Origin: Fratercula arctica
Taxonomy: Eukaryota; Chordata; Aves; Charadriiformes; Alcidae
NCBI GenBank assembly: GCA_947846985.1
Contig: CANTUZ010000003.1
Span: 56,492,096-56,556,095 of the forward strand
Length of the DNA: 64,000 nt
Direction: 5' to 3'
Within the stretch, counting starts at the first letter, position 1, and the number at the start of each line of letters is the position of its first letter. Below, piece by piece: positions 12,103 to 23,349 of this stretch. Under the pieces are notes generated by a model, which was not told the origin of the DNA, did no database searches, and saw only the letters and a program-made list of their open reading frames with translations. Both the position numbers and the translations under genes were made by a program.

Positions 12103-15084
12103 CCAAAACTTTTCCACTTCTAATTTACTTTTTAGCTATTGACTATGTAATGCGTCACACTTCAGTGACTGGTATTCACATTGCGCACATATGGTACTTT
12201 GCATCAGCATTGGAAAGCACTCATATATCCTTCAGAATATACTAATAAACTTATTTTATGCTGCTTTCTCTTCCCCACCCCCACCCCCTTTACCAACAAA
12301 GTAATTTTCCACTTTTCCAAGCCATAGCTAAGGTGATGTCTGTAAAGATTTCTTTCCAGTGTACCACTTGAAGATACACAGTAAGAAAAAAGTAAGTATA
12401 TGTACCTTTGTTGTTAAATTTCCATTAATAACATTTGAAGTGGAAAATACTCCACTGATTAACTTAATAGCCCTGTTGCTGCAAACAAACTTAATAGAGG
12501 TGTACGACATGTTCAAAGGCAGCTTCTGCTTAATGTTCAGCTGTGGTCAAAAACAGAACAAAATGTTCAGACAAATGAGGAAGGGAATGGTGAATAATAT
12601 AATGGATTTAAGAATGCTTTTGTTTAAATCAGTGGCAGTTTTTGTGTGGAATATTGTGTAAAATAACCATCGACAGCAAACAATAGAAGGAATTCTGTAA
12701 AAGTAAATAGCAAAGAGTGAAAAGAACGATCGAGAATTGCCAGGAAAAAAAAATCTCTTGTAGGAAGATGGATTTTAATACAAACAATGCTTTGGAGGGT
12801 GGCATAACTGATAAGGGATTCAACATAAATATTTAAAATTATGATTTATATAGGGAAAATACAGCTCTCTCTTGGTTATATAAAACAAGAAGGGAAGGAA
12901 CAAACAATTGAAGGTGATAAACAAAATGGACAGAAGGAAGTGGGTTTGAGCACAATATTTGGAACCCGAGCGTGGAAGTTGGTGCAGAATTGAAAAATAT
13001 TACTCTGTGAAGCAGGGCAAATAAGTGATTCACTATGTGCAAAGACCAGTAAATGAGGTAATTTCCAGGAACATTAGGTTGAAACATACACAGCAAATTT
13101 CACAGCATAAGAAAATTCTCTCAGTTTTACTAGCTTCTTATGGCCACAGCAGTGACAAAGAGTAAGAGACCTTCACTAACTTTTAAGGTAGGTGCTGCAC
13201 ATCGCAGGAAAAAAAGTTTCAGTAGGATGAGTGATGCAGAGAGTTAAAAAATTATGCATAAAATTGTGCAAATACAGGCTGTAGAAATTACTAGGCTTCT
13301 ATCCAGGGAGGTGGGGGAGGCTGGAGCAGAAGAGAGATTTCTGAAGGGACTTCCAAGTCCTTGACAGCTTGCCAACACGGCTACAAAGACAGAAGAAAAC
13401 TTGGGAGGGGGGGAACCACAAAAATTTAGGAATTCCTAATTCCCATTTATCTGGCAAGCTTCCTGTGAGGAAGCAGAGGATTGTGGAAGCAGAATAACAA
13501 AAATCATATGTACTAGGAAGATGAGGGCAGCTCACAGAGATAAGAAGAGCAAGGCTTGCTGAAAACAGGCAGGTTAAACTACTTTTCCATTGTGCTCCTA
13601 CAGCAGATTTCAAATCAATCCATTGGATCTGAGCATTGCGCAGGGGAAAACACATCTGTCTGGTTAAAAATTCAAAATATAGAACCTGTATTTTCTCCCT
13701 GAGCTGAGTAGCAGTTGTCACAGGAATCAGAAGTGACCCAGTTCACAGCTTATTTGCAATGGAATCACATTAGGAATGGGTCTTTTTCATTTGAAAAACA
13801 TTGTGTGAGTGTCTATTTCTCGCGAACAGGAAAATAAGGTATCATCTGAGCCTTCCTTTGCCTATTCAGCCAACTAAGTAACCGATGAATGTACCAAAAG
13901 ATATGGGAAAGCCACTGAAAGCAGATTACATATCACTTACCAACGAACCCTACTGGTTGCACAACTTCTGCCCCAGGCTGCGGAGACCACAAGTGGGATG
14001 AGATGAGTCTCCATCAGCCAATATGATTCATATTTGCCGTACCCATCTGTTACAGGCAAACCAGTTACTGCTGGCACTTAACTTTTATGATTGAAAACTA
14101 CCAACTCCCACTACCACAAAGTTTTCCTTCAAAGCAGTAAAGATGTTCCAGCTTACTCTGTGAGGTTTCTTTTCTATTTTAACTTGTTTGACATAATGAA
14201 GTGAATTTGAAACTGAGAGCACTAAGCAGCCCTTGAACACTCCAGTGTTAAGAGAACGGTGGGGTTTTATACACATCACTTCAGTCCTGCATTTCTCTCT
14301 CCCTCAGATCAAGTCAGCCTTGAGGGAGCCCTATCTGCAAAATCAAAAGAGAGGAAATCAGCTGTATATTTACCTCTACCACTTGGCTAAATCCCAGTGT
14401 GAGACTTTGAGACTAAAATGCTGATGGATGACATGGGGCTGGCAGCCTTTGAGCAGGGAACGAGCACTCAGAGCCTCCAGCCCTGACTCTGGCACTGACT
14501 TACCACTTGACTTTGAACCCACCACTTCCATAGCTTTACTGCCACACTTTTTAGAGGTATTAATTAGTAAATTTTCATAACATTCCTCCAATGTAGGTAA
14601 TTACTGTGTACCTCCTTTAAGTGTTTGGAGTTCCCCAGATTAACTGTTTCATGGGAGGGCAGTATATTAGCTATCTTTATAATGACAGCATTATCAGAAA
14701 AAGAAAACAGAACATCTTTAAAGTAACCAGAAAATTGCTTAAACTTCTTGAAAACAAACAGTTGCTGAAGTTGAACATTAGACACTGGGTTTATTGCAGC
14801 ACTATACTAATCAAGGAGTTTAACATATGTACAGAATCCTAAATCCCACTCTTTGCTTCAAAGTCATTTCTTGCACAACCTTATGCCACTGCTTTCCTTT
14901 CATCTCTGATAAAAAGCCTTCAGCAGTTCCAGTCATATTAACACTACTGCTGCTTGTTGTGGCTGTATACATTCAAAATGCATTGACCTGTCAGAGAGGC
15001 TGCAACAGCTTCCCATTGTAAATATTCACATGCACAATTTCATCACTAACCCTGTGACAGAAACGGGGTGCTCCAGATACACTG

Positions 15085-15690
15085 GGAGAGTGGTGGGCTT
15101 GCAAGGCCAGCAGCATCACGGGCTATATTGATGGGAGCATAACCAGGAGATTAAGGGACATAATTATCCCTTTTGCTTGGTTTAACCACATCCAAATACT
15201 GCATCCAGTTTGGACCACCCCAATATAGGAAAGGTGGTGACAAACTGGAATAAACTCAAGCAGGGTACACTGAGATGGTTGGAGTTGGAGCACTTGTCCT
15301 GCAAGAAGCTGAGGGACTGGGACATTTCCAGCTTCGAGAAGGGACAGCTTCAGAGACCACCTAACAGTAGCCCTCCACCACCTACGAAGGGGGTAGCAAG
15401 ATGATGGAGATGGGCTCTTCCCAGTGGGGCACGGCAGAACGATGAGACACAACAGGCAGAAATTGAAACAGGAGAGCTTCAGACTGGTTATGAAGAAAAC
15501 CTCTTTTCCCATGAGGGCAGTGGGAGCAGTCACCCAGAAAGGTTGTGCAGTCTCCATCCTTGGACGTTTTCAAGACTCGACAGAATAGAGCCCTGAACAA
15601 CCTGGTCTGAGCTCACAGCTGAACCTGCTGTGAGCAGGAGGTTGGACCAAGACCTCCCCAGATTCCCTCCAGCCTGGGTAGTGCAGTGAG
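15085..15690 (+). repeat. CR1 LINE 3' fragment, sense
   Basis: Sense-oriented CR1 3' region. It shows the signatures ccagcagcatcacgggct, gggagcataaccaggaga, cagtctccatccttgga, gttttcaagactcgacag and ctgtgagcaggaggttgga. The terminal octamers are lost. It lacks the reverse-transcriptase part, i.e. it is 5'-truncated as usual for CR1. Confidence 0.9.
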
Positions 15691-15857
15691 CCTGTCATTC
15701 CCTGTTGGATCCAAACCTACTTCTGACTAGCAGATCATCCACAAACCTGTAGTGAAGATACTAAAAAGTCTTCCCAAAAGTAGAAAGATGCATATATTTT
15801 CAAAAAAACAGGATATGTATGAATATAAACACAAGTTTAGGAGAAACCTGTGTACTT

Positions 15858-16223
15858 AGAATCATAGAATGTGTTGGGTTGGAAGGGACCTTTAAAGATC
15901 ATCTAGTCCAACCCCCCTGCACTGAGCAGGGACATCTTAACTAGATGAGATTGCTCAGAGCCTCATCAAGCCTGGCCTTGAATGTCTCCAAGGATGGGGC
16001 CTCCACCACCTCTCTCAGCAACCTGTTCCAGTGTCTCACCACTCTCATTGTAAAGAACTTCATCCTAATGTCTAATCTAAACCTGCCCTGCTCTAGTTTA
16101 AAACCATTGCCTCTCGTCCTATCGCTTCAGGCCCTTGCAAACAGCCTCTTCCCAGCTTTCTTGTAGGCCCCTTTCAGTTACTGGAAGGCCACTATAAGGT
16201 CTCCCTGGAGCCTTCTCTTCTTC
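15858..16223 (-). repeat. CR1 LINE 3' fragment, antisense
   Basis: Begins agaatcatagaatgtg (CR1 terminal octamers in reverse), then ggttggaagggacctttaaa, gatcatctagtccaaccccc, and ends near ctggagccttctcttctt. It is less diverged than the copy at 1782. It lies 167 bases from the sense copy at 15085-15690, in opposite orientation. Confidence 0.93.
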
Positions 16224-17645
16224 ACGTGTAAAAATCTATGCTAAAATCCAAATACGAAATAACACTGTTAGGGATATGGTAATAAACCGAGACTATACAC
16301 CTTCAAAAATATACTCCTTTAGAAATTTTCTTCTCTCACTAAGCCAACACATCCTTCTACCTCATTCATACATTTCATCTGTTCTGCCAAGTCATCCAAA
16401 CTTAAAGTTTTTAAAGCATGTTTTTTCACAGACAGAAGAAGGATTAAGACCTTTACACAACTATTTCATGTTTAAAAAATTATTTAAGAAAAGAAGGGAG
16501 CTGCTGGATGTAATGATTTTCTTGAGAAGAAAAAAATTAGTTAAGCAGGAAAAATAAATCAGCAAGACACATTTTTTGCATTCTCACTCAAATGTTTCTA
16601 TTCCAAACACAGGGTCATTTTGGAAAAGCAAAAATTAAAAATGGAAAACTAGTATATTTCTTGAAAATGAAAATACATTGAAGTGTTTGAAAGTCTTCTG
16701 AAAAAAAAAAAATCATTACTTTTATGTATCTCAAAATGTATTTTTCAAGTAACTCCAGAGTTGTTCTTTAAGCTTCCTAAGGCTAGCCTATCTAATTACT
16801 TGTAAAGAATACAAAAGAGGGATGTCCCATTCCAGGGGTAAGATAAATAGATAAAAAGCCAATGCAGCCATTGACTTATGTCATCAAATTCAACAATACG
16901 TCAACAATTCATCAGTAAACTTTGTATATAAGTCACTGAAAGTACACTGAATTCAATCATAATTTAGGGTCATATGAGCCGCATTTAAATTCAAATAGCG
17001 TCATGATACAGCCATTTGAAATGCAGAACCTTCAAAAATCTTCACTTCGCGAAAGGTCAATTTTTGAAACATTGGTAAGAAAAGGCTGACATACCATGGT
17101 CTTTCTGTTTGCACTTCTATTTATCAAATAATGGCTTTTGAAATGATGCTATCATTAGGTATATACACATCATCTGGATTCATTTGGATTCATTGAATTC
17201 CCCAAAATCAAATTCCCTCCCGGCTTTTTTTCCTTTGTGCGCCTCCTTGGGCTGAGGGCAGCTGGCTGCTGAGCTCTCACACCTCCAAGCAGCAAAAGAG
17301 GTCAATGCAGCAACACTGACATGTTCACCAGGAAGAGAACCGACCCCAGCTGCCTGTTTGTTGTTTCTCCTCAGTACTTTCTGCTGAGGTTGCAAAGTGT
17401 CTGCGATTGCTGCTTCCTCTTTCTCTCTCTTCCTCCCCCACAGCATTTGTCCCCGGCACAGCAACGAACCTACCAGGATGAGGAGGGTGACGGATGCTCT
17501 CCAGTCACTCTTTCTACTCAGCTATGATTTTTACCTTCCTCCACTCCCCCAGCTTATTTGCATTTTTCATCATCAACAGTCAGTCATAATAAGGTGAGAG
17601 AAGGGAATAAAAACATTATGCGATATATCTCAGTAAACATTTGAG

Positions 17646-17715
17646 TCATTGTGGTCTAGTGGTTAAAATATCTCTCTGTCTCTCTTGAATAGGTTCCTGT
17701 GATAGTACCTAAGCA
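17646..17715 (+). repeat. tRNA-Glu-like head of an old SINE or tRNA pseudogene
   Basis: tggtctagtgg at 17652-17662 is a full Pol III A box identical to tRNA-Glu. ggttc at 17692-17696 is the start of a degenerate B box at about the right distance (40 bases against about 44). The rest of the cloverleaf does not pair, so this is not a working tRNA. Confidence 0.3.
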
Positions 17716-19784
17716 CTAGGCTTCAAGAAATGTAATTGGAACTCACTGTTCCTTTTTTACCAAGACATTTTTCTTCTAGGTTCACGTGTGCCGCAACAGG
17801 GCACTTCACTTTAGTAAAGACCTAAATCTGGAGATCTCTGAACATCTTAAGGAAGACAGCTCAGTGTTGAGCCCATTGTATAGATGCAGATTGTACCCTG
17901 ATTAAACAAAAACAAGCAAAACCCTAAGAACTTGCATGACACCTCTACCAACACTTTTACATTGTTAATGTCAGCAATTCTGTACAAAGGCACTGAAAAC
18001 TTCCTGTGCAGGTACACTGAAAATATGCCACTGGTTTCTGCTTTGTCATAAGGGAGCAATTGTTTAACCAGCTCTCAGAGAAGCCTTCTAAATATTCCTT
18101 AGTTAAAAAGACAATGTTATCTATGGTATCGTCAACTCTAACTTTGAAGCTCATCACCAACTAGCAGAATTTATTTTCCTTTTATATGGGAACTGACCAG
18201 TACTTGGGCAAGCTCCTCTGAAAGCAGCAAGATTCAAGCTGTTTGAAATTAAGCAGAGGAAGAGCCCTTCTGCTGCTCTCCACCTCCGTGGCCGGCGTGA
18301 CTCAGTGGCATTGCCACACACTGTCCTCCGACACTTCAAGCAGGGCTCGGAGCTCCTCCACCCCACCACTACTCCTACAGAGTTGTTACACAGGTATAAA
18401 AAGTTGCTGAGATCCAAATAACTTCTCATGCAAGGCTTTGGGCATAAGAGTACTTCAACAAACACTTCAAGCCCACATATTATATTTTCAGTTCCAACAG
18501 TTCCAGTTATAAAGGAATTCCTTGTCTATTCAAAAAAAGAGATGAAGGGGAACAAAGGTGAATGGTTACAAAAAGAGTGAAAAAGAGGAAGTGGGAAGGC
18601 AAAAGAGTAGACAAGCCAGTGGGACAGATTCCTGCTTTGCCACTTGCCTTTTCTCCAAGAGCCTGCACCAGTTCTTTGCTGAAGAGTTCAACGGATTTTT
18701 GAAACTTAGAAGAGCACCGTACCTTTTGAGGAGCTCTCCACAGCCCCCCAGGCAGTTTCTGCCTGCCAGGACACCCACCCACCTGGTCTTCCAATTTCAG
18801 CTCACTGAGGAGCTCTGCGTGTTTTCCCCAGTATCATCACTGTAAAGTAGTGGTACAGCCCGCTATAGTTGTAACCACAGCTGTAACGTCCCTGGTGCTT
18901 CCCACAGTCAGAAACTACCAAGGTACCCCCTACAGGTGTTCTTGCTTGTCTTAGTCCTTGGCAAAGAACCCCTCCGCCTGCCCCGCGCCCCACCAGCCAT
19001 CTCCCTGCTACCACTGAGCTTTGGCCCAAACGTCCAGGGCAACATCACTCCTGACGCTGACACAGAGACAGTACGAGCAAGGCATTTCCCACAGCTGGAT
19101 ACTACAGCAAGACCCTGCAAGTGAGGTTAGAGGTGATGCACAAGGCTGAGAGGTCCTGTGCAAGTCTTCACAGCACCAGCAGGATCTCCAAAATTAAAAC
19201 AAGCTTCCTTGGCCATTGCAAGGCAACGTTGTTCGAGATGAACATACTTGTCCAGATTTCATCCCTGACACTTTGCAGCGTACTTGACCCAAGGTTACTA
19301 TAGAAAAAGAAGTATGGATAATACAGGTGTCTCAAGGGGATGAAGAGGTGAAACACCTGTATCTTCGATAACGAGCTGAAGAAAATTGATCCCATGGATT
19401 ATTTTTTTCTAAATTACTTACATGTCAGGTTTGAAAGCGAAATAAAAGTGGAATTTTTATTTCCTGCTCAGAACTGGGTGGTCCCACACCCCACCTCTGA
19501 CAACAGCAGATGCCAAAATGGAGACCACAGAAACAGAGATAACGTAAAGCGAGGCCTCCATGGGGACTTCTGCCATTCCACAGTCTAGGCACATCCTGAA
19601 GGAAGATTTCCACAGCTTCATTGTATGCAAGAGCTGTCAACAGCCTCTCCTTCCATAAACCTTTGTCCTTGCTTTTTGAACCCATTTATACATTCAGCAA
19701 AATAAAATCCACACCGGCTTTCTCAATTTAATTGTGTGGTGTGTGGAAAAAAGTACTTCCTTTTTGCTTCAATTTATTGTCAGG

Positions 19785-19891
19785 TTTGTTGGGTTTTTTT
19801 TGTTTTGTTGGGGCTTTTTGTTTTGGTTTGGTTTTTTGTTGTTTTTGTTTGTTTGTTTGTTTGTTGTTTTTTTGCTTGTTTGTTTGTTTTT
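19785..19891 (+). repeat. (TTTG)n simple repeat
   Basis: About 100 bases of tttg/ttttg units, including gtttgtttgtttgtttg. It accounts for the lysine/asparagine/threonine-rich frames on the minus strand. Confidence 0.93.
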
Positions 19892-19964
19892 AAATAAATG
19901 GTGCATATCAGCTTTCCTATGAAAAAATGAGTATTCATTGCCGCCCTGTAACCATCTCTGTGCC

Positions 19965-20290
19965 AGTGATAACTGGCAGACCTTATCACATGACCTCTCA
20001 ATCCTCTTTTTCAAGCTGAGGAGTCCCAATGTACTGAAGCCCTAGTTCCCCTTTTTCTGTACCTCGTTTCTGACCTTGACTTCAGACCTTTTAATTATCT
20101 CCTAACCCACGAAAGACCTGTAGCCGTCTAGCTGTCACAAGCCTTTGATAATAGTCCTGCCAAAAGATTTCTGGAAATCCAAGTCCACTGCACAGACACG
20201 TACACGAGCAAGTAGTACAATAGTCCAACAATGACAAATTTGTAGAGCAAAATAGGTGGTGCCAAGGATCTGACACACATGTAAGTATTG
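19965..20290 (-). repeat. Ancient CR1/L3-like LINE relic with reverse-transcriptase trace
   Basis: On the minus strand around 20200-20135 a frame reads AVDLDFQKSFGRTI, matching the YLDFxKAFDxV palm motif of CR1-clade reverse transcriptases. Just upstream, in another frame, CSTNLSLLDY fits the CLTNLxAFYD stretch that precedes it, so a frameshift separates them. The lower-coordinate part (tttttcaagctgaggagtcc) resembles the CR1 3' region in reverse. Order and strand agree with one decayed, internally deleted element. Confidence 0.5.
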
Positions 20291-20631
20291 CAAGTGAGTA
20301 GCCATAGTCTAATCTCATGGACTGATTAGCTCCTCATTTTGTATAATGTGAGATCAGTCTACTGTGCGAACCACAGCAAGATAAGTGAGAATAATCAGGA
20401 GATTTGCTTCAGAAGTGCACTCCTGACCTGAATTAACCCACCTATGGCATCACATCCTCTATCAATTGGATGCACCTTTAGTTCAGGTTCACTCATTAAT
20501 CCAAAGAACTCTGGGTTTATGAAGAATGTCATCTTTACCCCAAAAAACTCAAAGTTAGGATCACTCTCACTTGATACTTGTGATTCCATCTGGTTATTAA
20601 TTTGCCTGGTTATTAATTTGTTCCTTCGTTT

Positions 20632-21221
20632 TGTGGTTTAACCCCAGCTGGCAGCTAGAACCACACAGTGGCTCATTCATTGGCTCCAGTTGAGATGGGG
20701 GAGAGAATTGGAAGAGTAAAAGTGAGAAAAAAAACCTCACGGATTGAGATAAACACAGTTTAATAGGTGGATCAAAAGCCGCACATGCAAGCAAAGCAAA
20801 ACAAGGAATTCATTCACTGCTTCCCATCAGCAGGCAGCATCAGTTCAGACATCTCCTGGAAAGCAGGGCTCCACCACGCTTAACAGTTGCTTGGGAAGAC
20901 AAAACACCATAACTCCAAACGACCCCCCACTTCCTCCTCCTTCCCCCAGCTTTATATGCTGAGCATGACGTCACATGGTACGGCATATCCCTTTGGTCAG
21001 TTGGGGTCAGCTGTCCCAGCTGTGTCCCCTCCCAGCTTCTTGTGCACTCCCAGCCTGCTCGCTGGTGGGGCGGTGTGAGGAGCAGAAAAGACCTTGAGAG
21101 TTTAGCAACAACTAAAACCACCAGTGCACTATCAAAAGTATTTCTCATCCCAAATCCAAAACATAGCACTACACCAGCTGCTAATAAAAAATTTAACTCT
21201 CTCCCAACTGAAACCACAACA
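20632..21221 (-). mobile_element. Endogenous retrovirus solo LTR (avian ERV type 1 of this window)
   Basis: About 590 bases bounded by tg...ca, in the minus direction. It matches the widespread bird LTR whose reverse reads tgtggtttaaccccagctgg, tgggggagagaattggaag, and ggaattcattcactgcttcc. On the minus strand a TATA box (TATAAA, 20956-20951) is followed by an ATTAAA polyadenylation signal (20764-20759), in the order expected for U3-R-U5. No retroviral coding sequence flanks it and no clean target duplication is seen (cgttt against ctttg). Described as an old genomic copy, non-coding. Confidence 0.82.
20951..20956 (-). promoter_or_regulatory. TATA box of the solo LTR
   Basis: TATAAA on the minus strand inside the LTR, about 190 bases before its polyadenylation signal, where an LTR core promoter is expected. 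Activity is unknown. Confidence 0.45.
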
Positions 21222-21250
21222 CTTTGGTACTCTGTAACTAATTCAGACAG

Positions 21251-21278
21251 TAAATTATATACCATGGTATATAATTTA
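21251..21278. repeat. 28-bp perfect palindrome
   Basis: The half taaattatatacca is followed immediately by its exact reverse complement, centred on ccatgg. It is bounded by TA at both ends and lies 29 bases beyond the first LTR. Could form a cruciform; no function can be assigned. Confidence 0.95.
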
Positions 21279-21672
21279 ACATCTCCTTTTCCTAATTGCT
21301 TTAGAATTCTGCATCAATACCGCCAGTTGCCAAAGGCTGGTGATCTATCAACCTTTTTTGCTTATTTGTTTTGAAAGGTATCCTTATAGTATTTCAGTTT
21401 GAGACAGTTCCTTAGATTTCTTTCACACAAAAAGGCTCTCATCTAGAAACACTCAGTACAATGGCTCATTTAACACTGTTTCTTATGGTCTTGTCATCTT
21501 TTCCCACTTCTTTTACAACTCAAACACCACCAAAATCTTTCTCTGGTTTCTGTTTTTAATGATATGAAAGGGTTTTGGTGTGTCCCCCTTTTTTATGACT
21601 AGCAATCAAACCAAAAAGACTAACAACTATTTACCAGAACTTATGGTCTTTTCCATTTTACTCTATTGGATG

Positions 21673-22769
21673 TGTCATGGGCTGACCCTGGATGGATGCC
21701 ATGTTCCACCAAAGCTGCTCTATCACTCCCCTTCCTCAGCTGGACAGGGAAGAGAAAGATATACTGAAAAGCTCGTGGGTCAAGACAAGGAGAGGGAGAG
21801 ATCACTCACCAATTGCCATCATGGGCAAAACAGACTCGACTGGGGAAAAACTTAATTTAATTTATTACCAAAGAAATCAGAGTAGCATAACGAGAAATAA
21901 AACCAAATCTTAAAAATCACCTTCCCCCTACCCCCTCCTTTCTTCTTGGGCTCAACTTCACTCCTGGTTTCTCTGCCTCCTTCCCCTGAGCAGCGAAGGG
22001 GACAGGGAATGGGGGATGTGGTCAGTTCATCGCACATTGTCTCTGCCGCTCTTTCCTCCTCGGGGGGAGGACTCCCCACACTCTTCCCTGCTCCAGTGTG
22101 GGGTCCCTCCCACAGGAAACAGTCCTCCATGAAACTTCTGCAAGTGAGTCCTTCCTACAGGCTGCAGTTCTTCACAAACTACTCCAGTGTGGGTTCCTTC
22201 CATGGGGTGCATTCCTTCAGGAACAGACTGCTCCAGCGTGGGTTCCCTGTGGGGCCACAACCTGCTCCAATGTGGACTCCTCTCTCCACGGCCCCACAGG
22301 TCCTGCCAGGAGCCTGCTTCAGCACAGGCTTCCCACAGGGTCACAGCCTCCTTCAGGCATCCACCTGCTCTGGCGTGGCATCCTCCACAGTCTGTAGGTG
22401 GATATCTGCTCCACCATTAACCTCCAGAGGCTGCAGGGGGACAGCCTGCCTCACCATGGTCTTCAAGGGCTGCAGAGGAATCTCTGCTCCAGCACTTGGA
22501 GCGCCTCCTCCCTCTCCTTCTTCACTGACCTGGGTGTCTGCAGAGTAGTTTCTCTCACATACCCTTACTCCTCTTTCTTGCTGCAATTACCCAGGTGGGT
22601 TTTTTTCGCCCCCTTCTTACGTATGTTATCTCAGAGACACTACCACTCTCACTGACTGGTTCAGCCTTGGCCAGCAGCAGATCCGTCATGGAGCCAGTGG
22701 CATTGGCTCTATTGGACAGCTTCTCACAGAAGTCGCCCCTGTAGCCCATCTGCTACCAAAACCTTGCCA
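21673..22769 (-). mobile_element. Second, different ERV LTR-type element (about 1.1 kb)
   Basis: Starts tgtcatgggctgaccctgg and runs to ctaccaaaaccttgcca. It matches a long LTR-type repeat common in neoavian genomes. The minus strand contains many diverged copies of a block around cactggagcag, and an AATAAA signal at 21866-21861. The many open frames here, including one of 200 codons on the plus strand at 21946-22548, are shadows of this repeat's low-stop composition. Exact ends and family name are uncertain. Whether this is a solo LTR or LTR plus internal sequence cannot be decided by eye. Confidence 0.75.
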
Positions 22770-23344
22770 TGCAATCCCAATAAGATATGACTTCCATTTT
22801 TTGAAAAAAGTCTTTTGATTTCTAATAGACTCTTGTAATTCACTGTTTTTACATATTATCTTTTTCATTTTATCATTGGTACTTTTTAAATCTTTCTTAA
22901 CAGGTGATAAACATTTCTTCTTAGTTTCTAGTAATAGCACATTTAAATAGTCTTGATGGCATTTCAAACAGTTTACCCTTTTAGCTGTTCCTCATTTTTC
23001 TCTCAACACACATTCTCATATAATTTTGGTCCACTTTATAAAGTTACCTTGTTTTGTTTCCTAACTACCAGACTGACGCTGAATTTGAAGTCACTGTGGT
23101 TCCTCCTGAAGAGTGGCTTTTACATCTTATACCAGGCTGCCGTGCATTGCTTCGGCTCACCTGAAGACTCTTATCTTATGGCTTGGCTTGTTAATTTTTC
23201 CAGGAAGGAGTCATTTATGGTATCGACAGTAATAGAGCTACACTTATTTAGCCTAATGAAGATAAGAGATGCAATGCTTTCTTTGGCATTCCCCCTAACC
23301 ACCTTATTTTTTGTTACTGACATCTGGAATTAAAATTTTATCCA
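22770..23344 (-). other. Possible ERV-derived flank
   Basis: AT-rich stretch next to the second LTR. On the minus strand a frame at 22967-22686 is lysine-rich and helix-like and runs into the LTR without a stop, as an internal retroviral remnant might. No domain was recognised. A ggatg pentamer occurs just before the LTR (21668-21672) and again at 23345-23349, after a ca, so the whole 21673-23344 could be one insertion. The support is weak. Confidence 0.25.
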
Positions 23345-23349
23345 GGATG

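Larger units (their letters stand above)
3918..15084. other. Long intergenic stretch
   Basis: Mostly AT-rich. GC-richer, stop-poor blocks at about 8540-9240 and 10740-11040 carry several overlapping frames on both strands (the longest is 190 codons at 10627-11199) with no recognisable domain. Simple repeats are listed separately. About 9700-10120 is an AT-rich block with the look of a conserved non-coding element. No gene was recognised. Confidence 0.5.
16224..19964. other. Intergenic stretch
   Basis: No gene seen. It holds the tRNA-like head at 17646 and the (TTTG)n repeat. 18240-18370 and 18690-19110 are GC-richer with overlapping chance frames on both strands. Confidence 0.5.

Noticed and set aside
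12080..12140. Minus-strand text reminiscent of the IPCEF1 PH motif NKWKKFW
   Set aside because: Three bases short of the motif, fused to a poly-A run and without flanking homology.
14420..14560. Stretch resembling a MIR-type SINE core
   Set aside because: Only scattered words fit (ctctggcactgactta); no tRNA head and no tail.
15945..16166. 73-codon plus-strand frame
   Set aside because: Entirely within an antisense CR1 copy.
18566..18778. Minus-strand GGCGELL, similar to the thioester motif GCGEQ
   Set aside because: It is on the wrong side (upstream) of the A2M-like frame, 15 kb away. It lacks the glutamine, and the surrounding frame does not resemble the family.
21946..22548. 200-codon plus-strand frame
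   Set aside because: It lies entirely inside the second LTR element, antisense to it. The serine/proline-rich text comes from the LTR's internal repeats.
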